Numbered from the stretch's first letter, positions 23,867-32,661 are shown. The stretch: DNA of 64,000 nt from JACCZH01 sp963729445 (GCA_963729445.1 CAVSNU010000005.1:434001-498000); one strand, 5' to 3'. Translations and numbers: made by a program. Notes: generated by a model from the letters alone, not told the origin.

Positions 23867-24276
23867 GTGCGCCTCCTGCTCTGTTCGTTGGTGCCGTTTC
23901 CGGCCTGTCGAAAGATCAACGTTCCGACACCGAACAGAAAAACCCCCGGTGTTCCGGGGGCTCAGGAGACGATGCGATCCAGGGTTAATCCCTCTGGAAC
24001 GGCGCTATCCGATCCACCCAGTTCACCGGCCAGGTTCCCCTGCCGGCTCGGAGCTTCCCTTTGTAGAACTACCGTCCAAGAAACAAACCTCCACGAGGAT
24101 CGATACACCGGCTCACCTGAACCGGGAGCTCATGTGGGTAAGAAACGCAGCGCATACTCAGCGCTCACTTCACCCGAGCACCTTCATTTTATCGCTTCCC
24201 TGACAGTTAGACAAGAATCCAATCTGCCTGCGTGTAGCGCCGTACAATGCACGTACATCCATTGGAAGGAGTACCG
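23867..24276. other. Non-coding region with possible structured RNA on the reverse strand
   Basis: No gene was found in these 410 bases. Read on the reverse strand, the segment 24200 to 23938 shows several stems and ends in a classical intrinsic terminator. One stem is CCGGcTCA/TGAaCCGG near 24112-24129. Another region contains CTGGG-TGGA and a distal CCAG that can pair like a T-box antiterminator, but the T-box consensus is not met. It may be an independent small RNA or the leader of the 74-residue gene. The rightward oxidoreductase promoter must also lie here. Confidence 0.35.
23938..23960 (-). terminator. Rho-independent terminator, reverse strand
   Basis: CCCCCGG (23943-23949) pairs with CCGGGGG (23954-23960) around TGTT. 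On the reverse strand the stem is followed by TTTTT (A-run at 23938-23942). No coding gene ends just before it on that strand, so it probably ends a non-coding transcript or a leader. Confidence 0.75.
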
Positions 24277-25227
24277 ATGGCACGGCTCCCCTGGGTTGCG
24301 AAAGCGGACGAAGGGGTACGATTCGGCATCCAGGTCTTTTCTCGAGGTGGTCACCGCGATCCCATCCCGGCCATCATCGACGCTGCGCAAGCCGTCGAGC
24401 GACTTGGCTTTGACGGTTTTTTCATTCCCGACCACCCTGCGCGACATCCCGATCCATGGAGCTGCCTCTCAGCCATCGCTCGCGAGACCGAACGGGTCAC
24501 CTTAGGGTCGGTGGTGAACTGCGTCTTCTATCGCAACCCCGCCTATCTGGCGCGTTTAGCAGCTGATTTCGACCACTTGAGCAGCGGCAGACTGATGCTC
24601 GGCCTGGGTATTGGCTGGGATGAAGGGGAGTTCCGGGCGCTCTCAGTCCCCTTCCTCAGCGTCGCGAAACGCCAGGCGGGGCTCGAAGAGGCCATACACA
24701 TCATCGAGGGCGTCTGGGGTGATGAGCCGTTTTCGTTCCATGGTAACTACTTCAGGGTCGAGGCGATGCGGGTCTGGCCGCGGCCAATCCAGCAGCCGCG
24801 CCCACCAATCATGATTGGCGGAGGCGGCGAGAAGAGGACGTTACGGCAGGTCGCCCGGTTCGCCGATGCCTGCAACTTCGGTCCGGCAACCCTTGAGGAG
24901 ATCAGGCGCAAATTCGCGGTCCTGCGACAGTACTGCACAGAGTTCGGTCGTCCCTATGACGAGATCCTGCGCACGTATTACACGTTCTGGCTTATCATGG
25001 CTCCAACCCAGCGCGACCTGGAAGCGAAGCTCAAGCGCTACTTCCCGGCTGAAATCGCGCCGGTCATCCCTTCGATGATCGTCTACGGCACCCCGCGCAG
25101 CATCATCGAGTACTATCGCCTGCGTGCTGCCGCAGGTGTCCAGTATTTTGTTGTTCAGGTGCTTGATCCTACCGATCACGAAACGCTGGAGCTGCTGGCG
25201 AATGAGGTTATGCCGCACGTTTCCTGA
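24277..25227 (+). CDS. LLM-class F420-dependent oxidoreductase
   Basis: The 316-residue protein is a luciferase-like TIM-barrel oxidoreductase, most likely F420-dependent. Family signatures are DGFFIPDHPARHPDPWSCLS at the N-terminus, ERVTLGSVVNCVFYRNPAYL then ARLAADFDHLSSGRLMLGLG and IGWDEGEF, and PRPPIMIGGGGEKRTLRQVA. Length is normal. ATG 24277 is preceded by GGAAGGAGT; an ATG at 24247 is less likely. It would reduce or oxidise a small organic substrate with F420. It is monocistronic, and a decayed palindromic repeat follows. Confidence 0.92.
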   Translation: MARLPWVAKADEGVRFGIQVFSRGGHRDPIPAIIDAAQAVERLGFDGFFIPDHPARHPDPWSCLSAIARETERVTLGSVVNCVFYRNPAYLARLAADFDHLSSGRLMLGLGIGWDEGEFRALSVPFLSVAKRQAGLEEAIHIIEGVWGDEPFSFHGNYFRVEAMRVWPRPIQQPRPPIMIGGGGEKRTLRQVARFADACNFGPATLEEIRRKFAVLRQYCTEFGRPYDEILRTYYTFWLIMAPTQRDLEAKLKRYFPAEIAPVIPSMIVYGTPRSIIEYYRLRAAAGVQYFVVQVLDPTDHETLELLANEVMPHVS

Positions 25228-25348
25228 GTGCAAGCGCAGGATCTCTTGCACCAACGCCGTTGCGCTGTTGTTCATCCTCAGTGGAGCTCTACCACTGCCT
25301 CAGGATGACTGACACAGAGGGGCTCACCTACCAGTCGATGACGTCTAT

Positions 25349-26296
25349 TCATCGCCGCGCGTTTGACCGGAAGGCATCGATGTCCCAGCCTGCCAACCGT
25401 GCTTCGGTTTGATAGGCGCCCTCAAGGAAGTCGAGCAGGGCTTCTCGGGGTGATTCCATCTGCCGCAGATCGTCGTACATCAAGAGGGCCATTGAGCCTC
25501 CGTAGCTGGTGCTCCAAAATGCTGCCTCAGGCTGCAGGGGCTGGCTTGCCAGGCCGGGTGGCTCGGGAGCGGCGTACGAATAGAAGGCTGGGGCCCGAGT
25601 GTTGGCATCGCCGGGCCAGAAACCAAAGCTCACGAGTTCGTGGGAGTACGCTTCGCGATCCACCCGGTGTGCTTCGGGACGTTCGGGAGCTCGCCGGCCG
25701 GAGAAGCGGGTCACTGCCAGATCGAGGCTGTGCCAGAAGAGATGCACCGGGCTCGATTTGCCGGAGAAGCGACCGGCGAACTGTTTGAAGATCTCATCTA
25801 CCTGGGTCAAGATTCGCCAATAGCGGCTGACGTACTCCGCGTCATAAGAGGCGTGCATGGTGTCAGACGCAAAGGGCTCGGGCTCCGCCAGCAGGTACGG
25901 TTTCGCGTAGATTTCAACATGGACCCCGAGCTCGGCAAGACTCTCAAAGGTCTGCCCATAAAAGTCCGCGACCGTGAGCCCATCTTCCAGCGGGAAGTCC
26001 ACGGCTGCCCCGATGCTGGAAGTCACGATCAGGTAGTGGTCGATGAAGTCGAGATCAATCTCGAACGTCGAGCCCTGGTAAGGCATTGGCCCTGTCCGCA
26101 GTCCGGTTGTCGAGACGTACAGCGGGACGTGCCACCAGTGGTTCTGAAATGGAGCTGAACCTAACCGGATCTTGCCGAGAATCTGTACGAAGCGGTGCAG
26201 CGTGTTCCTGGTCTCCTCCCACTCTTCCAGAGGCAGCGGTGGAAAAATCTCCTCTTCCTGAACGATTCCATGCATTGGTGCCGTCCGTTCATTCAC
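25349..26296 (-). CDS. DUF5996 family protein
   Basis: The 315-residue soluble protein fits DUF5996: LEEWEETRNTLHRFVQILGK and IRLGSAPFQNHWWHVPLYVS at the N-terminus, DFIDHYLIVTSSIG and then FYGQTFESLAELGVHVEI, and HLFWHSLDLAVTRFSGRRAP in the middle. The C-terminal part (PGDANTRAPAFYSYAAPEPP) is also typical. Function is unknown in the family; the His/Trp-rich core suggests an enzyme. The start at 26296 has no clear ribosome-binding site, and an in-frame ATG at 26275 is an alternative. It stands alone between two rightward genes. Confidence 0.85.
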   Translation of the reverse strand: MNERTAPMHGIVQEEEIFPPLPLEEWEETRNTLHRFVQILGKIRLGSAPFQNHWWHVPLYVSTTGLRTGPMPYQGSTFEIDLDFIDHYLIVTSSIGAAVDFPLEDGLTVADFYGQTFESLAELGVHVEIYAKPYLLAEPEPFASDTMHASYDAEYVSRYWRILTQVDEIFKQFAGRFSGKSSPVHLFWHSLDLAVTRFSGRRAPERPEAHRVDREAYSHELVSFGFWPGDANTRAPAFYSYAAPEPPGLASQPLQPEAAFWSTSYGGSMALLMYDDLRQMESPREALLDFLEGAYQTEARLAGWDIDAFRSNARR

Positions 26297-26429
26297 GATG
26301 AAGGTAGATCAAGATCTCAGCCTGCCAGTGATCACCTGTCCGGTCAACACAGGCTCTTATAAGCTAACCCCGTCGGGTACAGTGGTAGGAAGGTGAGTTC
26401 GTCGGGTTTGGGTGATGCAGGAGCCGGCA

Positions 26430-27368
26430 GTGGACAAGGTGATCCCGAGCGGGGAGGATGATCGACGATGGCATCAAATCGATGCTCGCAAGCAGAAGGC
26501 CAGGCGTTTTGGCGAGATGCTGCTCGCATCGGTCAAGGACATGTTCGTCGACAATGTACCGCTATGGGCTGCCGCGCTCAGTTACTATGCGCTGCTGTCG
26601 GCGTTTCCTATGTTGCTGATTGTCGTCACCATCGCGTCGTTCTTCATCGAGCCGCAGCAGGCCGCGGAACGGCTTACCCAACTGCTGGGTGATTTTGCCC
26701 CGCAGAGCGAAGGGCAGGTCGAAGACCTGGTGAACCAGGCCATCGCGCGACGCGATCGGGTAGGGGTGATCTCCGTCGTTGGGTTGCTCTGGACGGGAAC
26801 CAGAATGTTCGGCTCGATGATCAAAGCGCTCAACATCGCCTATGATGTCGATGATTCCTACACATTCTTCCAACGGTTATTGATTCAGGTCGTCATGCTC
26901 TTCACTGTGGGGTTGTTCTTCGTAGCTGCCCTGGCATCGGGGTTTCTGCTGGGTCTCCTCTGGGAGGCACTGCAGATTCTGCCTGGCAATGAGTCGATAG
27001 CGTTATGGGTGATCCAGGGATTTGTCGGATGGCTCGTCATTCTGGCCGGATTCTTCCTGGTCTATCGCTTCATGCCGAGAGCCCAGCAGAACTGGCGCGC
27101 GCCATTGACCGGAGCGCTCATCGCCTCTCTGCTGTTTATCCTTGTCCGGCCTCTGTTTCTCTACTACATTGAGAGATTCGCAAATTACAACATCATTTAC
27201 GGATCACTGGCGGTGCTGGTGATTTTCATGATCTGGACCTGGCTGACGTCGTGGATCACGCTCTTCGGCGGCGAGGTTGCGTCGCACACCCAGGCGATGC
27301 TGATCGAGGGGCGGAGCAGGGAGGACGTGGAGCGCCAGCACCGCGCTCGCTCGCCGGCGAAGACGTAA
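26430..27368 (+). CDS. YihY/BrkB family inner-membrane protein
   Basis: About 312 residues with six membrane spans and the family hallmark near the N-terminus: VPLWAAALSYYALLSAFPML. Later spans include GLLWTGTRMFGSMIKALNIA and a PxxW-like end AVLVIFMIWTWLTSWITLFG. YihY/BrkB proteins are envelope proteins of unsettled function, sometimes called ribonuclease BN by old error. I prefer GTG 26430, six bases after AGGAG; ATG 26415 and GTG 26412 are in frame upstream. The C-terminal tail is polar and cytoplasmic. A long palindrome follows the stop. Confidence 0.9.
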   Translation: MDKVIPSGEDDRRWHQIDARKQKARRFGEMLLASVKDMFVDNVPLWAAALSYYALLSAFPMLLIVVTIASFFIEPQQAAERLTQLLGDFAPQSEGQVEDLVNQAIARRDRVGVISVVGLLWTGTRMFGSMIKALNIAYDVDDSYTFFQRLLIQVVMLFTVGLFFVAALASGFLLGLLWEALQILPGNESIALWVIQGFVGWLVILAGFFLVYRFMPRAQQNWRAPLTGALIASLLFILVRPLFLYYIERFANYNIIYGSLAVLVIFMIWTWLTSWITLFGGEVASHTQAMLIEGRSREDVERQHRARSPAKT

Positions 27369-27396
27369 GCCCGTCGTGCGGCGAACGTATGATGTT

Positions 27397-27443
27397 TCCA
27401 CGAACCACCCGCTGGACGCAGCGTCCAGCGGGTGGTTCGTGGA
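27397..27443. terminator. 47-bp near-perfect palindrome between convergent genes
   Basis: Twenty-three bases (27397-27419) are mirrored exactly by 27421-27443 around a single base. It sits between the stop codons of the rightward BrkB gene (27368) and the leftward gene (27460), so it is most likely a bidirectional terminator. It lacks a clear T-run on either side. Confidence 0.65.
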
Positions 27444-27459
27444 GCGTATCTCATCGGAA

Positions 27460-28413
27460 CTAGTTGGAGTGCACATCACCCAGGAACTGGAGGTGGATAC
27501 CGAAACCGGAGGCACATTGGAGGTGTTCCATCGCCGCGCCGGTTACCTTGCCACGCCCGTAGAGCTCGGCGTAGGCCCCGGTGCCCTCGACGATCATCCA
27601 GTGTCCCCAGCCGACACTTGATTGCGGGTGGTCCTGGGCCTCTCCCAGGAACTGGATGGTGAAGCTCCCCCACGCATCGGTGAAGATCAACTCTCCAAAC
27701 AGGCCGTAGCGATGTGTCCACTCAACCCCACCGTTGAAGAACTCGCCGGTCGCCGCGCCGTACGTTTCGAGGCCGCCGGTCGAAGTGAACGCGCCGGTGG
27801 ATTCAAAGGTTTCCTCATTCAAGCAGAGCTGGGTGTGCATGTTGACGCCGAACGCCGGAGCGCCCATGGTGAGCATGACACCGTTGAAGGAGGCAGCGTC
27901 ACTCTCTTCAGTCAAGGTGATGTCAGCCACGATGCTCTTGCCGGCGTTGCCTCCGCGGCCAGCGAAGACGACCTTGCCAAAGGAGAACGGCTCTTCACCT
28001 GCGAAGAAGGATTCGATGAACAGGAAGTCGCCGTCCCAGGCGCCGTTTAGGTCAGTAATGACAACCGAGCCCCATCCACTGAACTCGCCCTCGGTGCAGG
28101 CGTCCGGATTATTCGGATCACAACTGGGTCCGGGGGCGAAATCACCGTTGAAGGTCACAATCGCCTCGCCGGTGATGTCGCCCGTGACCGCTTCTCGCCC
28201 CACTTCACCACGGAAGTGGAAGATGCCCGCTTCGTCAACCCACTCCTCGCCGGGGACCAGAATTTCGACAGGAGTTGAGACAAACGAAATCGGGGTGCGG
28301 GTGGAAGTGTGATGGCTATCGGCTGTCGCCACGCCGACAGGTAGCAGTCCAATAAGCAAGATACACGCAAACAGGAGCAAGCGCATCCTGCGCCGGATGT
28401 GTCTCTGAATCAC
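27460..28413 (-). CDS. Secreted beta-rich protein, allene-oxide-cyclase-barrel-like end
   Basis: The 317-residue precursor has an Arg-rich n-region and a hydrophobic core (MRLLLFACILLIGLLPVGVA, then TADS), a standard signal peptide. The mature part is beta-rich. Its C-terminal region (SFTIQFLGEAQDHPQSSVGW then GHWMIVEGTGAYAELYGRG) resembles the DUF3224/allene-oxide-cyclase-like barrel ending. Two cysteine pairs are present (CDPNNPDAC, CLNEE/LQC). I place the start at GTG 28413 after AAGGGAAG, rather than at an ATG 180 bases upstream which would bury the signal peptide. Function unknown. Confidence 0.7.
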   Translation of the reverse strand: MIQRHIRRRMRLLLFACILLIGLLPVGVATADSHHTSTRTPISFVSTPVEILVPGEEWVDEAGIFHFRGEVGREAVTGDITGEAIVTFNGDFAPGPSCDPNNPDACTEGEFSGWGSVVITDLNGAWDGDFLFIESFFAGEEPFSFGKVVFAGRGGNAGKSIVADITLTEESDAASFNGVMLTMGAPAFGVNMHTQLCLNEETFESTGAFTSTGGLETYGAATGEFFNGGVEWTHRYGLFGELIFTDAWGSFTIQFLGEAQDHPQSSVGWGHWMIVEGTGAYAELYGRGKVTGAAMEHLQCASGFGIHLQFLGDVHSN

Positions 28414-29093
28414 GACGCTTCCCTTTCCAGCCCCAACAACAAACCAACGTTTGCCAAAATGCGGTTGGTCCACCCCCTTCCTGGCGCGGATCTGTCGCAC
28501 AAACTGCTCTCGCAGCTGCTCGTACAACGTGGCGCAACCAGCGCCGAAACGACATACCAGTGGCGAAAAGTCGGTGGGAACCGGGATATTCCTCAATAGC
28601 GCCGTGTCATCTGTAGTTATTGTGTCTTGATAGATGCATCATAAGGTAGTTATGTCCGAAGATCAATTGTCAAGGTCAGGCGAAATGTGAGGTTATCGTG
28701 AGGCATAGAACGACACTCTGAAGTCACATTGCAGAGATTGAATCTGCCAGTCTTATCAGGTAGGAAGACACGAATTCGCAGACGTTGTGACTGCGTGGGT
28801 GCCTGAGCAGGCGGTCTACGGTGACGCGGACGGGATGACATCCTGAAGTGGTCTGCGCCCCCCGCAATCGGAGCGGGTAGAGATCCTTCAATACACTGAC
28901 ATGAGGGGGTTCAACACGTCGCCCGATGCGCATCAAGTTCTGGGCTGGGCAGCGCCTGCCCTGAGCAACGCCGAAGGGATGACCAATTGAGGCCGTCGTT
29001 CTCCCGAAACGCTCTTAAGTTGATGCGCATGCGGGCTTTCAACACGTCTCTCGAACTCCAGGGACGGACGCTTGCGAGGGCGGAAACCAGGTC
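28414..29093. other. Intergenic region with short repeats
   Basis: About 680 bases without a supported gene. Around 28908-28941 and 29018-29052 are related segments: both contain TTCAACACGTC in direct orientation and a GATGCGCAT core next to CAAGTT or AAGTTG in inverted orientation. Two AGGATGAC/GGATGACATCC-like fragments near 28836 resemble the intergenic repeat at 18512. Nothing else was recognised. Confidence 0.5.
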
Positions 29094-30146
29094 CTACAAC
29101 TTCAACAACCCGAACGCTGCTGCGTAGGTGGGGTCGTCGCGCCGGAACGTGTCGGGGTTGAGACCTTTTTCAACGGCCATCTGGTAGGCCAGAATCTGCA
29201 TGGGCACGACGGTGAGCAGGGGCGAGATCATTTCGATGGTTTCCGGTACCTCGAAGACGGTTGCGTTCGGAGCCGCATCAACTTCTTGCCCGACAATCCA
29301 GAGTTTCCCTCCCATCGCATCGAGGGCGGCGCTGATCTGTCCTACCCGCTCAGCCGCTGCGCCGGGTACATTGATGACAACCGCCAGGTCCCCCTCGTTA
29401 AAGGCAACCATCGGGCCGTGCAGGAACTGTTCAGCCGGCAGCGCATCGATCCAGCCGTACGCGGCCTCGCGTACTTTGATGACCGCCTCGATCGCTGACA
29501 CTGCGTTCGGACCCGCCCCGATCGCGTAGATGCGTCGCTCCACAGCGTCGCGGGCGACTGGAAGCACCTCGTCTTCACGATCGAGGATGCCGCTAACCTG
29601 GTCAGGCAATGCCATCAGTGGCTCTCGAAAGTCTGTCGCGCCAAGCTCGGTCGCAATTTGGGCGAGCACGGTCATTGCCGCGAGGTGCGACGCGGTGAAT
29701 GCGGCCGATTTCTCGCGCTCAGTGGTGCGCAGAATGAGCTGCGAGCCAGGGTGCTCGGCGATGAAGCTACCAACCGAGATGACGGTCGCGTCAACCGCGA
29801 TCGCCTTCTCAAGCGCCATGGTCGAATACTGCTTCACGCCCGAATGCGCCATGACGATCACGGCGTCGTCCGGACGGACCCCAAAGGAGTCGAAGTAGAG
29901 TGAGAAGTCGGAGGACATGACGGCGCGGGCATCTACCCCTGCCGTTCTGAAGAGCCACTCCCCCATGAGCGCAGCGTGGTAGCTGGTGCCGATGCCGGTG
30001 ATGAAGACGCGCTTGGCGTCCTTCAGCAACTCCGCTGCCTGTTTCGCAGGCTCCCAGCCCTCACTCAGCAGCCGCCTGAGATCTTCCGGCTGGCGGTGCA
30101 TCGTCTGGTACATGTGGGAATCGGTGGTGGGAATTGCGGCGGTCAT
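29094..30146 (-). CDS. SIS-domain protein, GlmS/AgaS-like isomerase module
   Basis: The 350-residue protein contains two SIS sugar-isomerase domains and no glutaminase domain. The first has RVFITGIGTSYHAALMGEWL and VIVMAHSGVKQYSTM, the phosphosugar-binding Ser/Thr motifs. The second has RIYAIGAGPNAVSAIEAVIK then VREAAYGWIDALPAEQFLHG and PMVAF, the GlmS-like glutamate/His region. It probably acts on an aminosugar phosphate or a fructosamine-type compound. The start at ATG 30146 follows AAGGAGC; an ATG further upstream lacks a site. No sugar-transport gene is adjacent. Confidence 0.9.
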   Translation of the reverse strand: MTAAIPTTDSHMYQTMHRQPEDLRRLLSEGWEPAKQAAELLKDAKRVFITGIGTSYHAALMGEWLFRTAGVDARAVMSSDFSLYFDSFGVRPDDAVIVMAHSGVKQYSTMALEKAIAVDATVISVGSFIAEHPGSQLILRTTEREKSAAFTASHLAAMTVLAQIATELGATDFREPLMALPDQVSGILDREDEVLPVARDAVERRIYAIGAGPNAVSAIEAVIKVREAAYGWIDALPAEQFLHGPMVAFNEGDLAVVINVPGAAAERVGQISAALDAMGGKLWIVGQEVDAAPNATVFEVPETIEMISPLLTVVPMQILAYQMAVEKGLNPDTFRRDDPTYAAAFGLLKL

Positions 30147-30456
30147 TGTAGAGCTCCTTGTTCTAATGCTTCCCGTGCCAGATATCATCGGCGAAGCCGA
30201 AGGGGACCTCAGTTCTAATCATCCCCGCATGATAATGGCAGTTCTCGCTTCGCGATAGATCCAATCCTGGCCATGCGCGAGGGATCCAATTCTTCGAGTA
30301 ACCGCGTAGACTGGAACCGAGCCCGACGAGAAGGTCGGCACTGCCGGCTGGTTCGGCATCGCGCAAGACTCGATCGACGCCACCTGTCCGCCACTTGTTT
30401 CCGGCGGTCGGAGGATGTTGGCCGAAGATCGTGATGTGTGCGAGAATACCGGTATT
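30147..30456. other. Intergenic region upstream of VapBC
   Basis: About 310 bases between divergent transcription units. No gene was found. The last 12 bases (30445-30456, AATACC/GGTATT) form a perfect palindrome that touches the VapB start codon and is a likely operator for the antitoxin. Confidence 0.5.
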
Positions 30457-30735
30457 ATGAATGCTCAAAAAACAATCACCCTCCACCTTGAGGTGGAAGA
30501 CTACAATCGACTTGAAACTGAGGCCCGGCGACAGGGTATGGAACCTGAAGCGTTGGTGCGAACCTATGTCCGTGACAGGCTGCCACATAATCCTGCTGAA
30601 GATGAGCGACGCATGCAGGCTGGATTGGATGCGCTTGAGCGGCTGGCTGAACTCAGAGCCGATCTTCCAGAGGTCGACGCGGTGGAAATTGCTCACCAGA
30701 GCCGGGAAGATCTGGAGCGGCGGTCGATCTTCTAA
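30457..30735 (+). CDS. vapB: VapB-like antitoxin
   Basis: A 92-residue protein whose N-terminus (TITLHLEVEDYNRLETEARR) has the ribbon-helix-helix look of many VapB antitoxins. An acidic, helical C-terminal half (ALERLAELRADLPEVDAVEI) would wrap the toxin. Its TAA overlaps the ATG of the PIN gene by one base, the normal coupling of VapBC. No good Shine-Dalgarno precedes ATG 30457; the AATACCGGTATT palindrome lies directly in front of it. The assignment rests largely on context. Confidence 0.8.
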   Translation: MNAQKTITLHLEVEDYNRLETEARRQGMEPEALVRTYVRDRLPHNPAEDERRMQAGLDALERLAELRADLPEVDAVEIAHQSREDLERRSIF

Positions 30736-31154
30736 TGTCGATCGTTTTGGATGCCAACGTGGTGATCGCGATGGTAGCCAACGATCCACGTACCCCAGTC
30801 GCTGAGGAGCATATACAGAGCTGGATCAGGACCGGCAGAGAACTTCATGCTCCCAGCCTGCTTCCTTATGAAGTTGCAAATGGCTTGACCCGGTTAATCG
30901 CTGTCGGGGGATTTCTAGCAAATCGATTGCCGGCGACGTGGCAGTCGATACTCGCTCTTCCAATCACCTACCATCCGTTGGATTCAGGTGGGGAACAAGC
31001 GATCAACATCGCTCGTCAGCTTCGCCGAACGAGTGCCTACGACGCGGCGTATATAGCGCTAGCGCAAGTGCTTGGGGCCGAACTTTGGACCTTTGATGGT
31101 CCGCTGGCGCGAAACGCAACGGGCTTAGAATTTCCTGTACATCTCTTGGAATGA
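30735..31154 (+). CDS. vapC: VapC-like PIN-domain toxin ribonuclease
   Basis: A 139-residue PIN-domain protein. The acidic metal-binding residues are visible: Asp6 in SIVLDANVVIAMV, Glu in LLPYEVANGLTRL, Asp in RTSAYDAAYIALAQVLG and the late Asp in LWTFDGPLAR. VapC toxins are Mg-dependent RNases that cleave tRNA or rRNA and are held by VapB. It is coupled by a one-base overlap to the antitoxin. All catalytic positions look intact, so the system is probably active. Confidence 0.92.
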   Translation: MSIVLDANVVIAMVANDPRTPVAEEHIQSWIRTGRELHAPSLLPYEVANGLTRLIAVGGFLANRLPATWQSILALPITYHPLDSGGEQAINIARQLRRTSAYDAAYIALAQVLGAELWTFDGPLARNATGLEFPVHLLE

Positions 31155-31355
31155 ACTCATCGTCTCGTCGTTCCATGCGCTTCGCGGAAGAAGTACACGT
31201 CTTGGGCCGAAAATCGGACGAATTCGCCTACGACGGCTACCAGACGTGGGACGGTGAGCCGGTCAGCAAGGAGTTGCCACACGGCGCAACGGTAGTGGTC
31301 TTTCGAGCATGACCGGTGCATCTGGGATCGGTTGACCATGTCGTGAAATGCGTAG

Positions 31356-31907
31356 TTACGGCGTTTGCATCTGAGACCGCAAGAACCGGGCGAAATGATC
31401 TACGCTCTTGTAATCAAGCCAGGACCGAATAGCGTCGAGATACTCCGGGTGGTCAGATCGCTTGATAGCGATCTGAGGAAAGCCGTATCTCCTGAGGTAA
31501 TAGTTGACGCACAGACGCCCCGTTCGACCGTTGCCATTCACAAATGGGTGGATCTCGATCAATCGGCAGTGGGTATATGCGGCAGCTTGTGTAACTTCAG
31601 AGAGGAATTCGTCGTCGACTTCTTCTCCCTTTAGGTCATCAAGCTGCTTTAGGAGATTCATCGTATCTCGTCCCAGTGCCTGCATGGCGTCGGGAACATC
31701 TTCATGGGGAAAGCCGCGCCGTGGGCCGAACGTAACGTTATACGCCAGATAGTTCGGAGAGGGGCCGCGTAGCTTGCCGGCGAAGTCGGGAAATACATCT
31801 CGAAATACCATCTGGTGGATCGCGATAATGAGCGTTTCGTCAAGGAATCGCTCATGTGCGTGAGAACGGAGCCAACGGTTAGACCGCACAATACCCTTTG
31901 AGATCAT
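31356..31907 (-). CDS. Fic-domain AMP-transferase, probable toxin
   Basis: The 183-residue product carries the Fic motif HPFVNGNGRTGR (His120), whose histidine drives transfer of AMP or another nucleotide monophosphate to a target protein. Upstream are RSNRWLRSHAHERFLDETLI and MVFRDVFPDFAGKLRG, as in Fic/Doc-type mobile toxins. It lies 85 bases after a Panacea-domain gene on the same strand. The same frame stays open upstream to about 31990 and reads family-like sequence (PPYTGQDWDDDLEQHPLAVR). The true N-terminus is therefore probably longer, yet no ATG, GTG or TTG is available there. A rare start or a damaged 5' end is possible. GC content here is lower than in the surroundings. Confidence 0.85.
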   Translation of the reverse strand: MISKGIVRSNRWLRSHAHERFLDETLIIAIHQMVFRDVFPDFAGKLRGPSPNYLAYNVTFGPRRGFPHEDVPDAMQALGRDTMNLLKQLDDLKGEEVDDEFLSEVTQAAAYTHCRLIEIHPFVNGNGRTGRLCVNYYLRRYGFPQIAIKRSDHPEYLDAIRSWLDYKSVDHFARFLRSQMQTP

Positions 31908-31992
31908 GCGGACTGCTAATGGATGCTGTTCGAGGTCGTCGTCCCAGTCTTGGCCTGTGTATGGCGGAATTTGTTCCGGAGGGCACGTACGG

Positions 31993-32661
31993 CTAATTCA
32001 TTAACGGCATCGGTTCGTCGAACACTTCATCCACTATCGTTGCAGCCTCCTCATACTCCAAGTCGATACCCTCTATTCTCTGCGTTGAAATCAGGTCTTG
32101 AATGATCATCTCTCGTTCGGTGGCAGATAACGGAAGTTCAGACGATTGATCTGGTCCGTTCGTCCGATTCCGATCATCCCGACGGAGAGCAGCATAGCTG
32201 TAAGGAATTGGGTCACCAATATGTTTGGTAAGCCGCCAGGGTGCTTCATCATGAGTCGCGTCTTCAATTGCTTTGGCGGTCATGTTCTTGCACCGCTCTC
32301 CAACATTACGCAATATCGTGAGTTCCGAGGGTAGAAACACCGAGAGATCTGGATCCCGTGTTGGCCAGTAGCGATTGTGAGCGTAGCGTCTACTTCCTTG
32401 AACCTTGTGCTGCACTTCGTGCCTAATGGATTGTCGGAAAGACATCTGTTGCATTACCGTATCGACAGCGATCGGTACAGGGCCATATGGCAGCTTTCGA
32501 TAAGAATCTCCAGTTACCGACGTTCCATGTTGTTCATAATGGTCAAAGTCGAGATAGTATAGGAGTTTGAGCAGTTTCTTCTTCCCAAGGTGGCGATTAT
32601 TGCAATAGTTCAGGAAATAAATGATTGCTTCCTCATACTTGGAGTAATTGATGTTTGCCAC
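31993..32661 (-). CDS. Panacea-domain (DUF4065/SocA-like) antitoxin
   Basis: The 222-residue protein has the Panacea domain: YEEAIIYFLNYCNNRHLGKK then KLLKLLYYLDFDHYEQHGTS at residues 8-45, followed by YRKLPYGPVPIAVDTVMQQM. This domain is known as a versatile antitoxin module that pairs with unrelated toxins. The C-terminal 100 residues are extra and probably give specificity for the partner, here a Fic protein 85 bases downstream. Base composition is clearly lower in GC than neighbouring genes, which suggests recent acquisition. Confidence 0.88.
   Translation of the reverse strand: MANINYSKYEEAIIYFLNYCNNRHLGKKKLLKLLYYLDFDHYEQHGTSVTGDSYRKLPYGPVPIAVDTVMQQMSFRQSIRHEVQHKVQGSRRYAHNRYWPTRDPDLSVFLPSELTILRNVGERCKNMTAKAIEDATHDEAPWRLTKHIGDPIPYSYAALRRDDRNRTNGPDQSSELPLSATEREMIIQDLISTQRIEGIDLEYEEAATIVDEVFDEPMPLMN

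Noticed and set aside
23938..24200. T-box riboswitch on the reverse strand
   Set aside because: A CTGGG-TGGA bulge and a distal CCAG exist, but the invariant ACCGCG part is missing and the downstream gene is not an amino-acid-related gene. Kept only as a possible structured RNA.
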